Positions 7,854 to 15,797 of a stretch of DNA of 49,440 nt are shown piece after piece. This DNA is from Corynebacterium urealyticum. GTDB taxonomy: Bacteria > Actinomycetota > Actinomycetes > Mycobacteriales > Mycobacteriaceae. Both the position numbers and the translations under genes were made by a program. Position 1 is the stretch's first letter; every line of letters begins with the position of its first letter. The notes under the pieces were generated by a model. That model was not told the origin of the DNA. It worked only from the letters and a program-made list of their open reading frames with translations, and did not search any database. The stretch is from the NCBI GenBank assembly GCA_020741275.1, contig DYZK01000067.1, positions 1-49,440 on the forward strand, given 5' to 3'.

Positions 7854-9623
7854 ATGGAATCTACGATGCAGGAACGCCCCTTTTCCGTATCGCAAATCTT
7901 GACCTACGGCACCAATGCGCACCGCAACAGCACGGTGACCACGTACCTGGGAACCGAGCCTGAGGTCACGACCTTCGAGGAGATCGGGGCGCGCGTGGCC
8001 GCTCTCGCGCACGCGCTGGCCGAGGATTTCGGCATCCGCATCGGCGACCGGGTGGCAACCCTGATGGTCAACCGCACCGAGCACCTCGAGGTGCTGCTGG
8101 CGGCCCCGTCGATGGGCGCGGTCTTCCAGCCGCTGAACCGGCAGCTCGCCGACGACCAGGTCATCCACACCATCAATCACGCCGAGGACCGCGTCATCGT
8201 CTGTGACGCAGTGGACGCCGACCGCCTGGTCGAGATGCTCCCCCAGTGCCCCACCGTGGAGGGCGTGATCCTCGTCGGGGCCAGCCCCGCGGATTTCACC
8301 CGCATCCAGGACCGGATCACCCTCACCTTCGCCGAGGCTGACCCCGATCGCCGGATCCACGTGGCCGACTACGAGCCGCTGCTGGATGAACGGCCCGCGA
8401 TCTACGACTGGCCGGATCTCCCGGAAACCGCGCCGGCAGCACTGTGCTACTCCACCGGCACGGCCGGGGCGCCGAAGGGCGTGGTGTACTCGCACCGCTC
8501 CCTGTGGCTGCACTCCCTGGGGCTGCGAACGGCCGATAGCTTCGGCATCCAGAACGACACCCCCTTCCTCCTGGGAGTGCCGATCTACCACGTCTTGAGC
8601 TGGGGCGTTCCGCTTGCCGCGTTCATGTCCGGCGCGCCGATGGTGATGACTGGGCACACCACGGACCCCGAGCACCTCGCCCACGTCATTGAGGACGCCA
8701 TGCCCCGCCAGGCGCACGGGGCCTCGGCGGTGTGGATGAGCCTGATCGTCCACTACGAGAAGACCCCGCCGCGGCGCATGAGCTTGCAGACGATCTACTC
8801 CGGCGGCTCCCAGGTTCCCCCGGCCCTCATCGACGCCTGGGAGGCCCGCTACGGCGTGGACATGATCCACTGCTGGGGAATGACGGAAACCTCGCCGATC
8901 GGCACGGTCGCTCACCCGCCCGCCGGCGTGGCTGGCCAGGCGCGTGCCGCCTACCGCTACTCCCAGGGACGCTTCCCCGTGGGGCTGGAATACCGCATCG
9001 TCAACGACGCCGGCCGCGCCCTGGAATCCCACGACCGCAATGCCGGCGAGCTGCAGGTTCGTGGGAATACCGTCGCCGCCAGCTACTACGAGTCCCCCAG
9101 CCAGACCGGGGACGGCGCGGCCAGCGTCTTCCGGGGCGAGGCAGTGGACGATGGCTCCAGCCGCTTCACGGTCGACGGCTGGCTGCGCACCGGCGATATC
9201 GCCACCGTGACCCAGGACGGCTTCCTCGTCATCCACGACCGGAAGAACGACGTGATCCGCTCGGGCGGCGAGTGGATCTACTCCGCCTCCCTGGAGAACT
9301 ACCTGCTGGCCCACCCCGGGGTAAACGAAGCGGCGGTCATCGGCATCCCGGACGATAAGTGGGGCCAGCGACCCCTGGCCGTCGTCGTCCTGGCCGCGGG
9401 TTACGAGCCGACGGAGGAAACCGCGACGGATATCCGCAACTCCTTGCTGCCGCAGGTTCCCGCGTGGATGGCGCCGGAGAACTTCAGCTTCGTGGCGAAC
9501 ATCGAGCGCACGAGCGTGGAGAAGTTCGACAAGAAGGAGCTGCGCCGGCTGATGCGCCGTGGTGAGCTGGATTTCATGACCCTGCCGGATCCCGACGAAG
9601 AAGCCGAGTTCGGCCAGGACTAG
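7854..9623 (+). CDS. Acyl-CoA synthetase (AMP-binding, FadD-like)
   Basis: ANL-superfamily ligase (589 aa) activating a carboxylic acid, probably a fatty acid, to acyl-CoA through an acyl-AMP. Motifs: YSTGTAGAPKGVVYSHRS (from about residue 198; the usual TTG reads TAG), WGMTETSP (about 340-347), the adenylate-binding LRTGDIA (about 444) and RKNDVIRSGGEWI (about 463-475), and the C-terminal catalytic-lysine region EKFDKKELR. Start: ATG at 7854 after AAGGTGG; the frame runs further upstream without sense. The exact substrate cannot be told; medium- to long-chain fatty acid is the best guess. It runs into the molybdenum-cofactor genes, moaA beginning 44 bp after its stop. Confidence 0.9.
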   Translation: MESTMQERPFSVSQILTYGTNAHRNSTVTTYLGTEPEVTTFEEIGARVAALAHALAEDFGIRIGDRVATLMVNRTEHLEVLLAAPSMGAVFQPLNRQLADDQVIHTINHAEDRVIVCDAVDADRLVEMLPQCPTVEGVILVGASPADFTRIQDRITLTFAEADPDRRIHVADYEPLLDERPAIYDWPDLPETAPAALCYSTGTAGAPKGVVYSHRSLWLHSLGLRTADSFGIQNDTPFLLGVPIYHVLSWGVPLAAFMSGAPMVMTGHTTDPEHLAHVIEDAMPRQAHGASAVWMSLIVHYEKTPPRRMSLQTIYSGGSQVPPALIDAWEARYGVDMIHCWGMTETSPIGTVAHPPAGVAGQARAAYRYSQGRFPVGLEYRIVNDAGRALESHDRNAGELQVRGNTVAASYYESPSQTGDGAASVFRGEAVDDGSSRFTVDGWLRTGDIATVTQDGFLVIHDRKNDVIRSGGEWIYSASLENYLLAHPGVNEAAVIGIPDDKWGQRPLAVVVLAAGYEPTEETATDIRNSLLPQVPAWMAPENFSFVANIERTSVEKFDKKELRRLMRRGELDFMTLPDPDEEAEFGQD

Positions 9624-9651
9624 TGGCTGCTGCGGGCGTTGACAGTCCCAC

Positions 9652-9657
9652 TAGAAT
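9652..9657 (+). promoter_or_regulatory. -10 hexamer TAGAAT for a probable leaderless moaA transcript
   Basis: TAGAAT is a near-perfect corynebacterial -10, ending 10 nt before the ATG at 9668. Transcription would start on or next to that ATG, so moaA would be read from a leaderless mRNA. No convincing -35. Confidence 0.5.
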
Positions 9658-9667
9658 GAGCCCCACA

Positions 9668-10711
9668 ATGACTCAGAATTCCTCTGCTCCCCGCCCCCGC
9701 CAGCTGGTCGACTCCTTCGGCCGCGTGGCACGGGATCTGCGGGTCAGCCTCACCGACCGCTGCAACCTGCGCTGCACCTACTGCATGCCGGCTGATGGCC
9801 TGGAGTGGCTGCCCACGGAGCACTCGCTGAGCGATGCGGAGGTCATCCGGCTGGTGCGCATCGGCGTGGAGACGCTGGGCATCCGGGCGGTGCGCTTCAC
9901 CGGTGGCGAGCCGCTGCTGCGCAAGTCCCTGGAGGAGCTGGTGGCGGCCACCGCCCAGCTGCGCACCGACGAGGGGCACGTGCCGGGCATCGCCATCACG
10001 ACGAATGCGCTGGGCCTCGACAAGCGGGCAGCCGGGCTCGCAGCGGCAGGGCTGAACCGCATCAATATCTCGCTGGACACCACGGATCCGCAGACCTTCG
10101 CCGCACTCAGCCGGCGGGATCGGCACGAGGATGTCCTCCGCGGCATCGACGCCGCGCTGGCGACCGGGCTGAATCCCGTGAAAATCAACTCTGTCGTCCT
10201 GCCCGGCGAAAACGAGGACTCGGCCGCTGATTTGGTGCGCTTCTGCCTGCGCAGGGGCCTGCAGCTGCGCTTCATCGAGCAGATGCCGTTGGGCCCGCGC
10301 GGCCAGTGGACCCGCGAGGGAATGGTCACAGCCGATGCGCTCCTGGAGCGGCTGGCAACCGAATTCACGCTGCGCCCGGCAGCCGAGCCCCGCGGCTCCG
10401 CGCCCGCCGAGCTGTGGGACGTCACCGACGGCGAGTATTCCGGGCAGGTGGGCATCATCGCGAGTGTGACCCACCCCTTCTGCGGGGCGTGCGACCGCAC
10501 CCGACTGACCACCGACGGGGCGATCCGCTCCTGCCTGTTCTCCAAGGCAGCCGACGAGGTCTCCTTGCGGGACATGATGCGGCAGGGCGCAAGCGACGAG
10601 GAACTCGCCGATGCGTGGGCGGGCGCGATGGCACGCAAGAAGCCGGGCCATGGCATCGACGACCCCGGCTTCCTCCAGCCGGAGCGCACCATGAGCAAGA
10701 TCGGCGGCTAG
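9668..10711 (+). CDS. moaA: GTP 3',8-cyclase (molybdenum cofactor biosynthesis protein A)
   Basis: Radical-SAM enzyme that cyclises GTP to 3',8-cH2GTP, the first step of molybdopterin synthesis. The SAM-binding [4Fe-4S] cysteines are C32, C36 and C39 in RCNLRCTYC. The second, GTP-binding cluster cysteines lie in FCGACDRTRLTTDG and IRSCLF near 272-289. The protein ends in GG, needed for activity in the family. The frame opens at 9623, but the TAGAAT at 9652-9657 argues for the ATG at 9668 (347 aa); ATG 9656 is the alternative. moeA begins 1 bp after its stop. The partner moaC is not in this window. Confidence 0.94.
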   Translation: MTQNSSAPRPRQLVDSFGRVARDLRVSLTDRCNLRCTYCMPADGLEWLPTEHSLSDAEVIRLVRIGVETLGIRAVRFTGGEPLLRKSLEELVAATAQLRTDEGHVPGIAITTNALGLDKRAAGLAAAGLNRINISLDTTDPQTFAALSRRDRHEDVLRGIDAALATGLNPVKINSVVLPGENEDSAADLVRFCLRRGLQLRFIEQMPLGPRGQWTREGMVTADALLERLATEFTLRPAAEPRGSAPAELWDVTDGEYSGQVGIIASVTHPFCGACDRTRLTTDGAIRSCLFSKAADEVSLRDMMRQGASDEELADAWAGAMARKKPGHGIDDPGFLQPERTMSKIGG

Positions 10712-10712
10712 C

Positions 10713-12017
10713 GTGGCGGATCTCGTTTCCATCGCGCAGCACCGCGAGCGGGTGCTCGCGCTGGCTCAAGCAAGAGTGCTCCCCGGTGTACCGCTCGACC
10801 AGGCCTATGTGCACGTGCTGGCGGGCGAAGTCCGAGCCCGCCTGGCCAATCCGATCTTCGATAACTCCGCGATGGATGGCTTCGCGGTGCACGCGGCGGA
10901 CGTGGCTGGCACAGGCCCCTGGGTGTTGCCGGTGGCCGGCGATATTCCCGCTGGTGCCCCGCGCGTCGAGTGCCCACCCGGCCACGCGGTCCGCGTCATG
11001 ACGGGCGCCCCGGTGCCACCGGGAGCGGACATCCTCGTCGTCCCGGTGGAACAGACGGACGTCCCCGCCGGGCCATTAGAGCTGCCCGAGCAGATCACGG
11101 TACACACCGTGGATGTAGAGCGCAGCCATATTCGCCCGGCTGGGGGCAAGCACCCCGCCGGGGCGGTCGTGGCTGCAGCGGGCACGCGGGTGGATGCGGG
11201 CACGCTCGCCGCGCTGACCTCGGCTGGAGTGCAGGTCGTGGACGTGTACGCCCGGCCCACGGTGGCGGTGATCTCCACCGGGGACCAGCTGGTGCCCTGG
11301 CCGGACGTCCCGGGCGCTTCCCAGCTGCCGGATTCCAACCTGCCGATGATCGCCGCCCTGGCCGCGGAGCACGGTGCTGCCGAGGTGCGGCGGTTCCACA
11401 GCGGGGACCGCGGCAGGGCTTTGGCCGAGCTGCTGGACGAGGCGAGTGCGTGCGATGTCATCGTGACCACCGGCGGCATCAGTGCCGGGGCCTTCGACGT
11501 GGTGCGGGAGGTGGTTGGCCCTCGCGAAGGGTCGTGGTTCGGCCCGGTCGCGTAGTGCCCCGGCACCCCGCAGGGAGTGGCCCCCTGGGGCGAGGCCACG
11601 CCGGTTTGCCTGCCGGGGAATCCCGTGGCGGCCTACGAGTCCTTCCTGCTCTACGTGGCCCCGCTGCTGGCGGTGCTGGGCACGGGCAACCGGGAGGCCC
11701 GGGCATTTCGGCCGCTCCAGGCGGTGGCCGGCCCTGGTTTCGCCGCCCCGCGCAAGGGCCGCTCGCTGGTGGCCCCCGTCCGCCTATCCGACGGGGGCGG
11801 CGCCCCGATCGCGGTGCCGTTTTCTACGGGCTCGCATAATTCCAGCGACGTCACCGCGCTGACGGGCATCGATGGCTTCACGCTCATCGAGCCCTCAAAC
11901 GAGGCCGCCGCGGGTGGTACGGCAGAACGCGGCGCGGCGAGGGCTGCAGCCCCGGCCGAGGGGGATCCGCTGCTCGTCCACCTGCTCGGCCGCGAAACAA
12001 CCGGGCAATGCGTATGA
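10713..12017 (+). pseudogene. moeA: moeA (molybdopterin molybdenumtransferase), interrupted by an in-frame TAG
   Basis: MoeA inserts molybdate into adenylylated molybdopterin. Codons 1-280 (GTG at 10713) carry the conserved NSAMDGFAV (51-59), an STGDQLV segment near 189 and TTGGISAG (254-261). The frame then meets TAG at 11553-11555. The same frame continues without a shift to 12017 with typical MoeA sequence (PWGEATPVCLPGNPVAAY), so this is a nonsense change, not an indel. Where the family has V-A-M-Q-P-G, the DNA reads gcg-TAG-tgc-ccc, so Met-Gln is replaced by stop-Cys. Translation would lose the C-terminal third. A restart at GTG 11577 is conceivable but has poor spacing to AGGGA. A sequencing error or a second moeA copy elsewhere cannot be excluded. 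Confidence 0.85.
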
Positions 12018-12742
12018 GCAGGGGTACGAAAATGCCGAGTTCACAAGACAACAGCGAGCCCACGACCCTGAGCCCCAGCGCACCGGCGCCGACCCCCGGC
12101 GCGCAGCCGTCCTCCCCGGAATACGTCTTCGCGAACCTCGGCATCGTCGTGCTGGCGGGCGGGAAGTCCACCCGCATGGGTGCCGATAAGGCCAAGGTCA
12201 CAGTGGACGGGCGCAGGCTCATCGACCGGCTGTGGGATTCCCTGCCCCCCCCCAATTGCCCGCGGGTGGCCGTGGCACCTCAGAACCTGGGGGTGCCGAC
12301 GGTCAGCGAAAGCCCTCCCTTCGGCGGACCGGTGGCGGGAATCGCCGCGGGGCTGCGGGAGCTGGATACCGAATGGGTGGCGGTGTTAGCCGTCGACGCC
12401 CCTGGCTCCGCCGCACTCCTGCCCAAGCTCGCCGCAGCCATCGGTGGGGCGGACTGCGCGGTGGTGGTCAACGCCGAGGGCTTCGACGAGCCGCTGTGTG
12501 CGCTCTGGCGCCGGGCCAGCCTGCTCACCGCGATAGTGCAAACCGGGGAACGCGACGTGCCTGCCGGTGCCCTGCTGCGGGCCGCCGGGCAGGTGGTGCG
12601 GGTGCCGGGAACGGGCGCGGAGCGGGACTTCGATACCCCGGCGCAACTCGCGGAGCTGGGTGAGGTCAAGCTGGGGGACGTCGAGTTGAGCGACGTCAAG
12701 CTGAGTGGCGGGGCCGAGGTGGGCGACGTCGGACTTGAGTGA
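12008..12742 (+). CDS. mobA: Molybdenum cofactor guanylyltransferase (MobA-like)
   Basis: Nucleotidyltransferase expected to join GMP to molybdenum cofactor, giving the bis-MGD form used by nitrate reductase and similar enzymes. The hallmark LAGGKSTRMGADKAK loop starts near residue 48, followed by FGGPVAGI and the metal-binding AVDAPGS region. Three starts are possible: ATG 12008, ATG 12014 (overlapping the moeA stop as ATGA) and ATG 12032, which has the best ribosome-binding site (AGGGG, about 9 nt away). I give the longest. The first 45 residues are Ser/Pro-rich. The last 25 residues (GEVKLGDVELSDVKLSGG) are an imperfect repeat absent from normal MobA. A run of eight C lies at 12245-12252. 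Confidence 0.88.
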   Translation: MRMSRGTKMPSSQDNSEPTTLSPSAPAPTPGAQPSSPEYVFANLGIVVLAGGKSTRMGADKAKVTVDGRRLIDRLWDSLPPPNCPRVAVAPQNLGVPTVSESPPFGGPVAGIAAGLRELDTEWVAVLAVDAPGSAALLPKLAAAIGGADCAVVVNAEGFDEPLCALWRRASLLTAIVQTGERDVPAGALLRAAGQVVRVPGTGAERDFDTPAQLAELGEVKLGDVELSDVKLSGGAEVGDVGLE

Positions 12743-12819
12743 CGCCGTACTGGTGTGAGACCGAGCTCGCCTTATCCGCGCGGCCGGGCGCGGCCGAAAG
12801 CGAGCCGCCGAATAGGGTC

Positions 12820-13083
12820 CTAGCCCCCGGCGAAGGGCGGCAGGACGTCCACGCGCTGCGCCCCGGCGAGACCGGTCGCGCGCTCGGCCCGCTGGCCGTC
12901 GACGAGGAAGGTGCAGCGTTCCAGGATGTCCGCCAGGCTCAGGCCAGAGTCCGTGCGCCCGGTGTGCCGCGCAGCCGCATCCTCGAGCAGCTCGCCGAGG
13001 GTGTCGAAGGCCGAAGCGGGCTCCTCGCTGACCCCGGTGGCGGCGCGAGCGGCGGCAAAGTAGTGGATACGCATGCGCTCCAT
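12820..13083 (-). CDS. moaD: MoaD/ThiS-family sulfur carrier protein
   Basis: Small ubiquitin-like protein (87 aa) ending in PPFAGG. The terminal Gly-Gly is adenylylated and thiocarboxylated to deliver sulfur to cyclic pyranopterin monophosphate as the small subunit of molybdopterin synthase. It begins MRIHYFAAARAATG, matching MoaD rather than ThiS. ATG 13083 and ATG 13074 are both possible; the shorter form starts exactly at the conserved first strand. It is convergent with mobA and co-directional with mog, 19 bp downstream of it. Its partner moaE is not in the window; the MoeB-like protein nearby is the probable activating enzyme. Confidence 0.85.
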   Translation of the reverse strand: MERMRIHYFAAARAATGVSEEPASAFDTLGELLEDAAARHTGRTDSGLSLADILERCTFLVDGQRAERATGLAGAQRVDVLPPFAGG

Positions 13084-13102
13084 GCTAGCCCGTCCCCGGG
13101 CG

Positions 13103-13630
13103 CTATCGGATCCAGCCCGAAATGCTGGGCCAGACAGCCAGGATGACCTTCAGGCAGTCCCGCATGCCACCCGAGGACGAGGAGGCGTTGACCACCAGGG
13201 TGCCGCCCGGCTCCCGGGAGCTCAGGCCGATCGCGCCGCGCGACATCGAAGCCTTGGGCGTGTTCTTCAGCCCCTCCATGAGCACCTGCGTTTCCACGGT
13301 CTCCAGCCGGGTGGAGATGATCTTGAGGGTTTCCTCCGGGGTGAGGTTCCGCGGCCCCAGCCCCGTTCCGCCGCAGGTCAGCAGCAGCGCTACCCCATCA
13401 GCGATTCCCTGCTCGAGCTCGCGCCGGATGGGCTCGGCGCCCTCGGGCACGACGATCAGGTCGGTGACGGTGAACCCGGCTCCCTGCAGCATCGCCGCGG
13501 CGTCCTGTCCGATGGTGTTCTCCCGCTCCCCGCCGGCGATGCGGTCGGAGACGACGACGATCTTCGCGCTCTGGCGCGGGGCCGTGCTCTCGCGCGGAGC
13601 CGTGTTGTCGTGTGGGGTTGTGCCGCTCAT
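13103..13630 (-). CDS. mog: MoaB/Mog-family molybdopterin adenylyltransferase
   Basis: Trimeric enzyme of the MoCF fold that adenylylates molybdopterin before metal insertion by MoeA. The 175-residue protein starts at the ATG at 13630 with RBS AAGGAG; the open frame upstream lacks homology. Conserved stretches are VVSDRIAGGER (N-terminal), LLTCGGTGLGPRNLTPE (the ligand-binding GGTG loop) and SRGAIGLSSREPGGTLVVNAS, which is the SRG plus closing loop. The first 20 residues are a Ser/Thr/Arg-rich extension. A good -10 (TAAAAT, 13719-13724) lies about 90 nt upstream. The gene is divergent from the MoeB-like gene. Confidence 0.9.
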   Translation of the reverse strand: MSGTTPHDNTAPRESTAPRQSAKIVVVSDRIAGGERENTIGQDAAAMLQGAGFTVTDLIVVPEGAEPIRRELEQGIADGVALLLTCGGTGLGPRNLTPEETLKIISTRLETVETQVLMEGLKNTPKASMSRGAIGLSSREPGGTLVVNASSSSGGMRDCLKVILAVWPSISGWIR

Positions 13631-13718
13631 CTGCGCTCCTTGTCTGCTGTTCGGCGCCGCCCGCAGGGACCACAAGAAACACCGTTTTCTGCAGGGCTGC
13701 CGCAGGCTGCCGGAACCC

Positions 13719-13724
13719 ATTTTA
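13719..13724 (-). promoter_or_regulatory. Possible -10 hexamer for mog-moaD
   Basis: Minus-strand TAAAAT, an ideal corynebacterial -10, gives a leader of about 80 nt for mog. A plus-strand TACAGT at 13729-13734 overlaps the same short region and could serve the divergent MoeB-like gene. No clear -35 is seen for either. Confidence 0.4.
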
Positions 13725-13803
13725 GGTCTACAGTGGGAGGTCGCCTGCGGGGTATGAATCCTCGCGACATTCAGCTGCACGCGAACCCCAAGGAGCATGA
13801 AGA

Positions 13804-14856
13804 TTGTCCTCGCACTCCATCGACGCTGCGGGCTCGCCGAGCACCAGCGAACGCTATAGCCGCCAGGTCACCCTCATGGGCCCACAGGCCCAGGAGAAGC
13901 TGGCCGCCTCGCGGGTCGCGGTGATCGGAGCCGGTGGGCTGGGCTCCCCCGCGCTGCTGTACCTGGCCGCTGCGGGCATCGGTCACATCACGCTCATCGA
14001 CGACGACTCCGTGGAGCTATCCAACCTGCACCGCCAGGTCATCCACAGCTCTGCGGCTGCCGCTAACGGCGAGTCCAAGGCCCACTCCGCCCGCGCGCGG
14101 ATGACAGAGCTCAACCCCGAAGTTCACGTCGAGCCGGTCGTCGAACGGCTGACCTGGGAGAACGCGCTAAGGGTCCTGGAGGGCGCGGACCTCATCCTCG
14201 ACGGGACGGATAACTTCGACACCCGGCACGTGGCCAGTCACGCGGCCGCCCGGCTGGGGATCCCGCACGTCTGGGCCTCGATCCTGGGCTATCAGGCACA
14301 GCTATCGGTGTTCTGGGCAGGCCACGGGCAGATCTACGAGGACCTCTTCCCCACCCCGCCCGCGCCGGGCGCGGTGCCCTCCTGCTCGCAGGCGGGGGTC
14401 TTGGGTCCGCTGGTGGGCATCGTGGGTTCGGCGATGGCGCTGGAGGCCATCAAGCTCATCACGGGCATGGGCCGCCCGCTGGTCGGCCGACTCGCCTACT
14501 ACGACAGCCTGACCGCGAGCTGGGAGGAGATCCCGGTGGCGGCCAACCCGGCCGTCACCGAGCAGGTGCGCACGGGCACTCCCCCGCATGGCCCGGTGGA
14601 GGTCACCGAAGTTCCCCCGGGGAGCACGATCATCGACGTGCGGGAGCCCAAGGAATTCGCGGAATTCCACCTGCCCGGGGCGATCAACGTGCCGCTGGCC
14701 GAGATTTTGGGCGGCTACACCCCGCCGGAGGTGGAAAACGGGGCGGTCGTGGTCTGCGCCCGCGGGGCCCGTTCGGCCCACGCAGTGGATGCGCTGGCGC
14801 GCCGTGGCGTCACGGGGCTAGCCAGCCTGCGCGGCGGGCTGACCCGCTTCCGCTAG
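13804..14856 (+). CDS. MoeB-like E1 adenylyltransferase fused to a rhodanese domain
   Basis: Predicted to adenylylate the C-terminal glycine of MoaD/ThiS-type carriers and, through its rhodanese half, to add sulfur (MoeZ/Uba4 layout). Start is TTG at 13804 with RBS AAGGAG at 13790-13795. Residues 1-250 form the E1 fold: GAGGLGS (42-48), SNLHRQ (73-78), DGTDNFDTR (133-141) and a candidate catalytic Cys194 in PSCSQAG. Residues 272-350 form the rhodanese domain with active-site Cys318 in VVCARGAR. Oddity: both CxxC pairs that bind structural zinc in MoeB/MoeZ are missing. The places where they belong read GQIYEDLFPTPP (175-186) and YYDSLTASWEEIP. Confidence 0.88.
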   Translation: MSSHSIDAAGSPSTSERYSRQVTLMGPQAQEKLAASRVAVIGAGGLGSPALLYLAAAGIGHITLIDDDSVELSNLHRQVIHSSAAAANGESKAHSARARMTELNPEVHVEPVVERLTWENALRVLEGADLILDGTDNFDTRHVASHAAARLGIPHVWASILGYQAQLSVFWAGHGQIYEDLFPTPPAPGAVPSCSQAGVLGPLVGIVGSAMALEAIKLITGMGRPLVGRLAYYDSLTASWEEIPVAANPAVTEQVRTGTPPHGPVEVTEVPPGSTIIDVREPKEFAEFHLPGAINVPLAEILGGYTPPEVENGAVVVCARGARSAHAVDALARRGVTGLASLRGGLTRFR

Positions 14857-14871
14857 TTCGCGGTCAGCCGT

Positions 14872-15792
14872 TTAAGCGTCCTCGACGGTCACCGGCCCGG
14901 CCACCGTCAGCTCTTCGACGCGGATGCCACGATCGCGGGCCTCCTGCAGAAGTGCTTCCTCCACCGGCTCGGTGGACAGCACCAGCACGGTCGGGCCCGC
15001 CCCGGAGAGGAACGCCGGGTAGCCCTGGTTGCGCAGGCGGTTGACCCACTCGGAGGAGATCGGCAGCACCTCGGCGCGGAATGGCTGGTGCATCCGGTCC
15101 CGGGTACCCTCCCACAGCAGGCTCGGGTCCTGGGACAGGGCGACGAGCAGCACGCCGGTGCGGGAGACGTTGAAGCGGGCGTCCATGTGGGGAATATCGC
15201 TCGGCAGCACGCGACGCACGGCCTCGGTGGAGGCGTGAGACTTCGGAATCAGCGCGGTGGCGCGGATATCCGGGTGCACCGTGACCGGGGCGGCGTGGTA
15301 CGTCGGCTCGGTGCCGTCGACCGGGATATTCGTCCAGGACACGACGGCGCTGCCGAGGACGGAGGCCGCGACGTTATCCGGGTGGCCCTCGAAGGTCGAG
15401 GCGAGCTGGATGATCGTGTCTGTGTCCAGGACGTCCCCGGCCAGCGCGTTGGCAGCCACCACGCCCGAGACGGCGGCGGCAGCAGAGGAACCCAGGCCGC
15501 GAGACTGCGGGATGGAGTTATTGCAGCGCACCCGCAGGCCGCGGGCGATGACGTCGGCCTTCTTCAGCCCGGCGCGGATGGCACGGACGACCAGGTGGCG
15601 CTCGTCCAGCGGCACCTCGCCCTGCCCCTCGCCGGTGACCTCCACCTCGAGACCGGAATCGATGACCTCGACCTCGACGTGGTCGTAGATGCTCAAGGCC
15701 AGACCCAGCGAGTCGAATCCGGGGCCCAGGTTCGCGGAGGAACCCGGAACCTTGACCCGAACCTTGCGGCCGACGGGGATCTCAGTCGCCAT
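14872..15792 (-). CDS. thrB: Homoserine kinase
   Basis: GHMP-family kinase that phosphorylates L-homoserine to O-phosphohomoserine, the committed step to threonine. The 306-residue protein has the substrate-binding [15 protein letters not shown] (16-30), the ATP-binding [14 protein letters not shown] (97-110) and the C-terminal GHMP motif [11 protein letters not shown]. It starts 5 bp after the hom stop, so the two form an operon as in C. glutamicum. It converges on the MoeB-like gene with only 15 bp between. thrC, the next enzyme, is not in this window. Confidence 0.96.
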   Translation of the reverse strand: MATEIPVGRKVRVKVPGSSANLGPGFDSLGLALSIYDHVEVEVIDSGLEVEVTGEGQGEVPLDERHLVVRAIRAGLKKADVIARGLRVRCNNSIPQSRGLGSSAAAAVSGVVAANALAGDVLDTDTIIQLASTFEGHPDNVAASVLGSAVVSWTNIPVDGTEPTYHAAPVTVHPDIRATALIPKSHASTEAVRRVLPSDIPHMDARFNVSRTGVLLVALSQDPSLLWEGTRDRMHQPFRAEVLPISSEWVNRLRNQGYPAFLSGAGPTVLVLSTEPVEEALLQEARDRGIRVEELTVAGPVTVEDA

Positions 15793-15797
15793 TGCTG

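Noticed and set aside
7770..9314. A 514-codon minus-strand frame opposite the acyl-CoA synthetase
   Set aside because: Shadow of a gene with clear AMP-binding motifs on the plus strand.
9640..9657. TTGACA followed by TAGAAT as a full -35/-10 promoter
   Set aside because: The two hexamers are only 7 bp apart; only the TAGAAT is usable as a -10.
11577..12017. The part of moeA after the TAG as an independent gene starting at GTG 11577
   Set aside because: It begins inside a conserved MoeA domain, AGGGA is only a few bases from the GTG, and the piece lacks the fold needed to act alone.
12245..12252. A run of eight C in mobA as a frameshift or phase-variation site
   Set aside because: The reading frame is intact across it and encodes normal residues (LPPPNCP). 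A single run is weak evidence.
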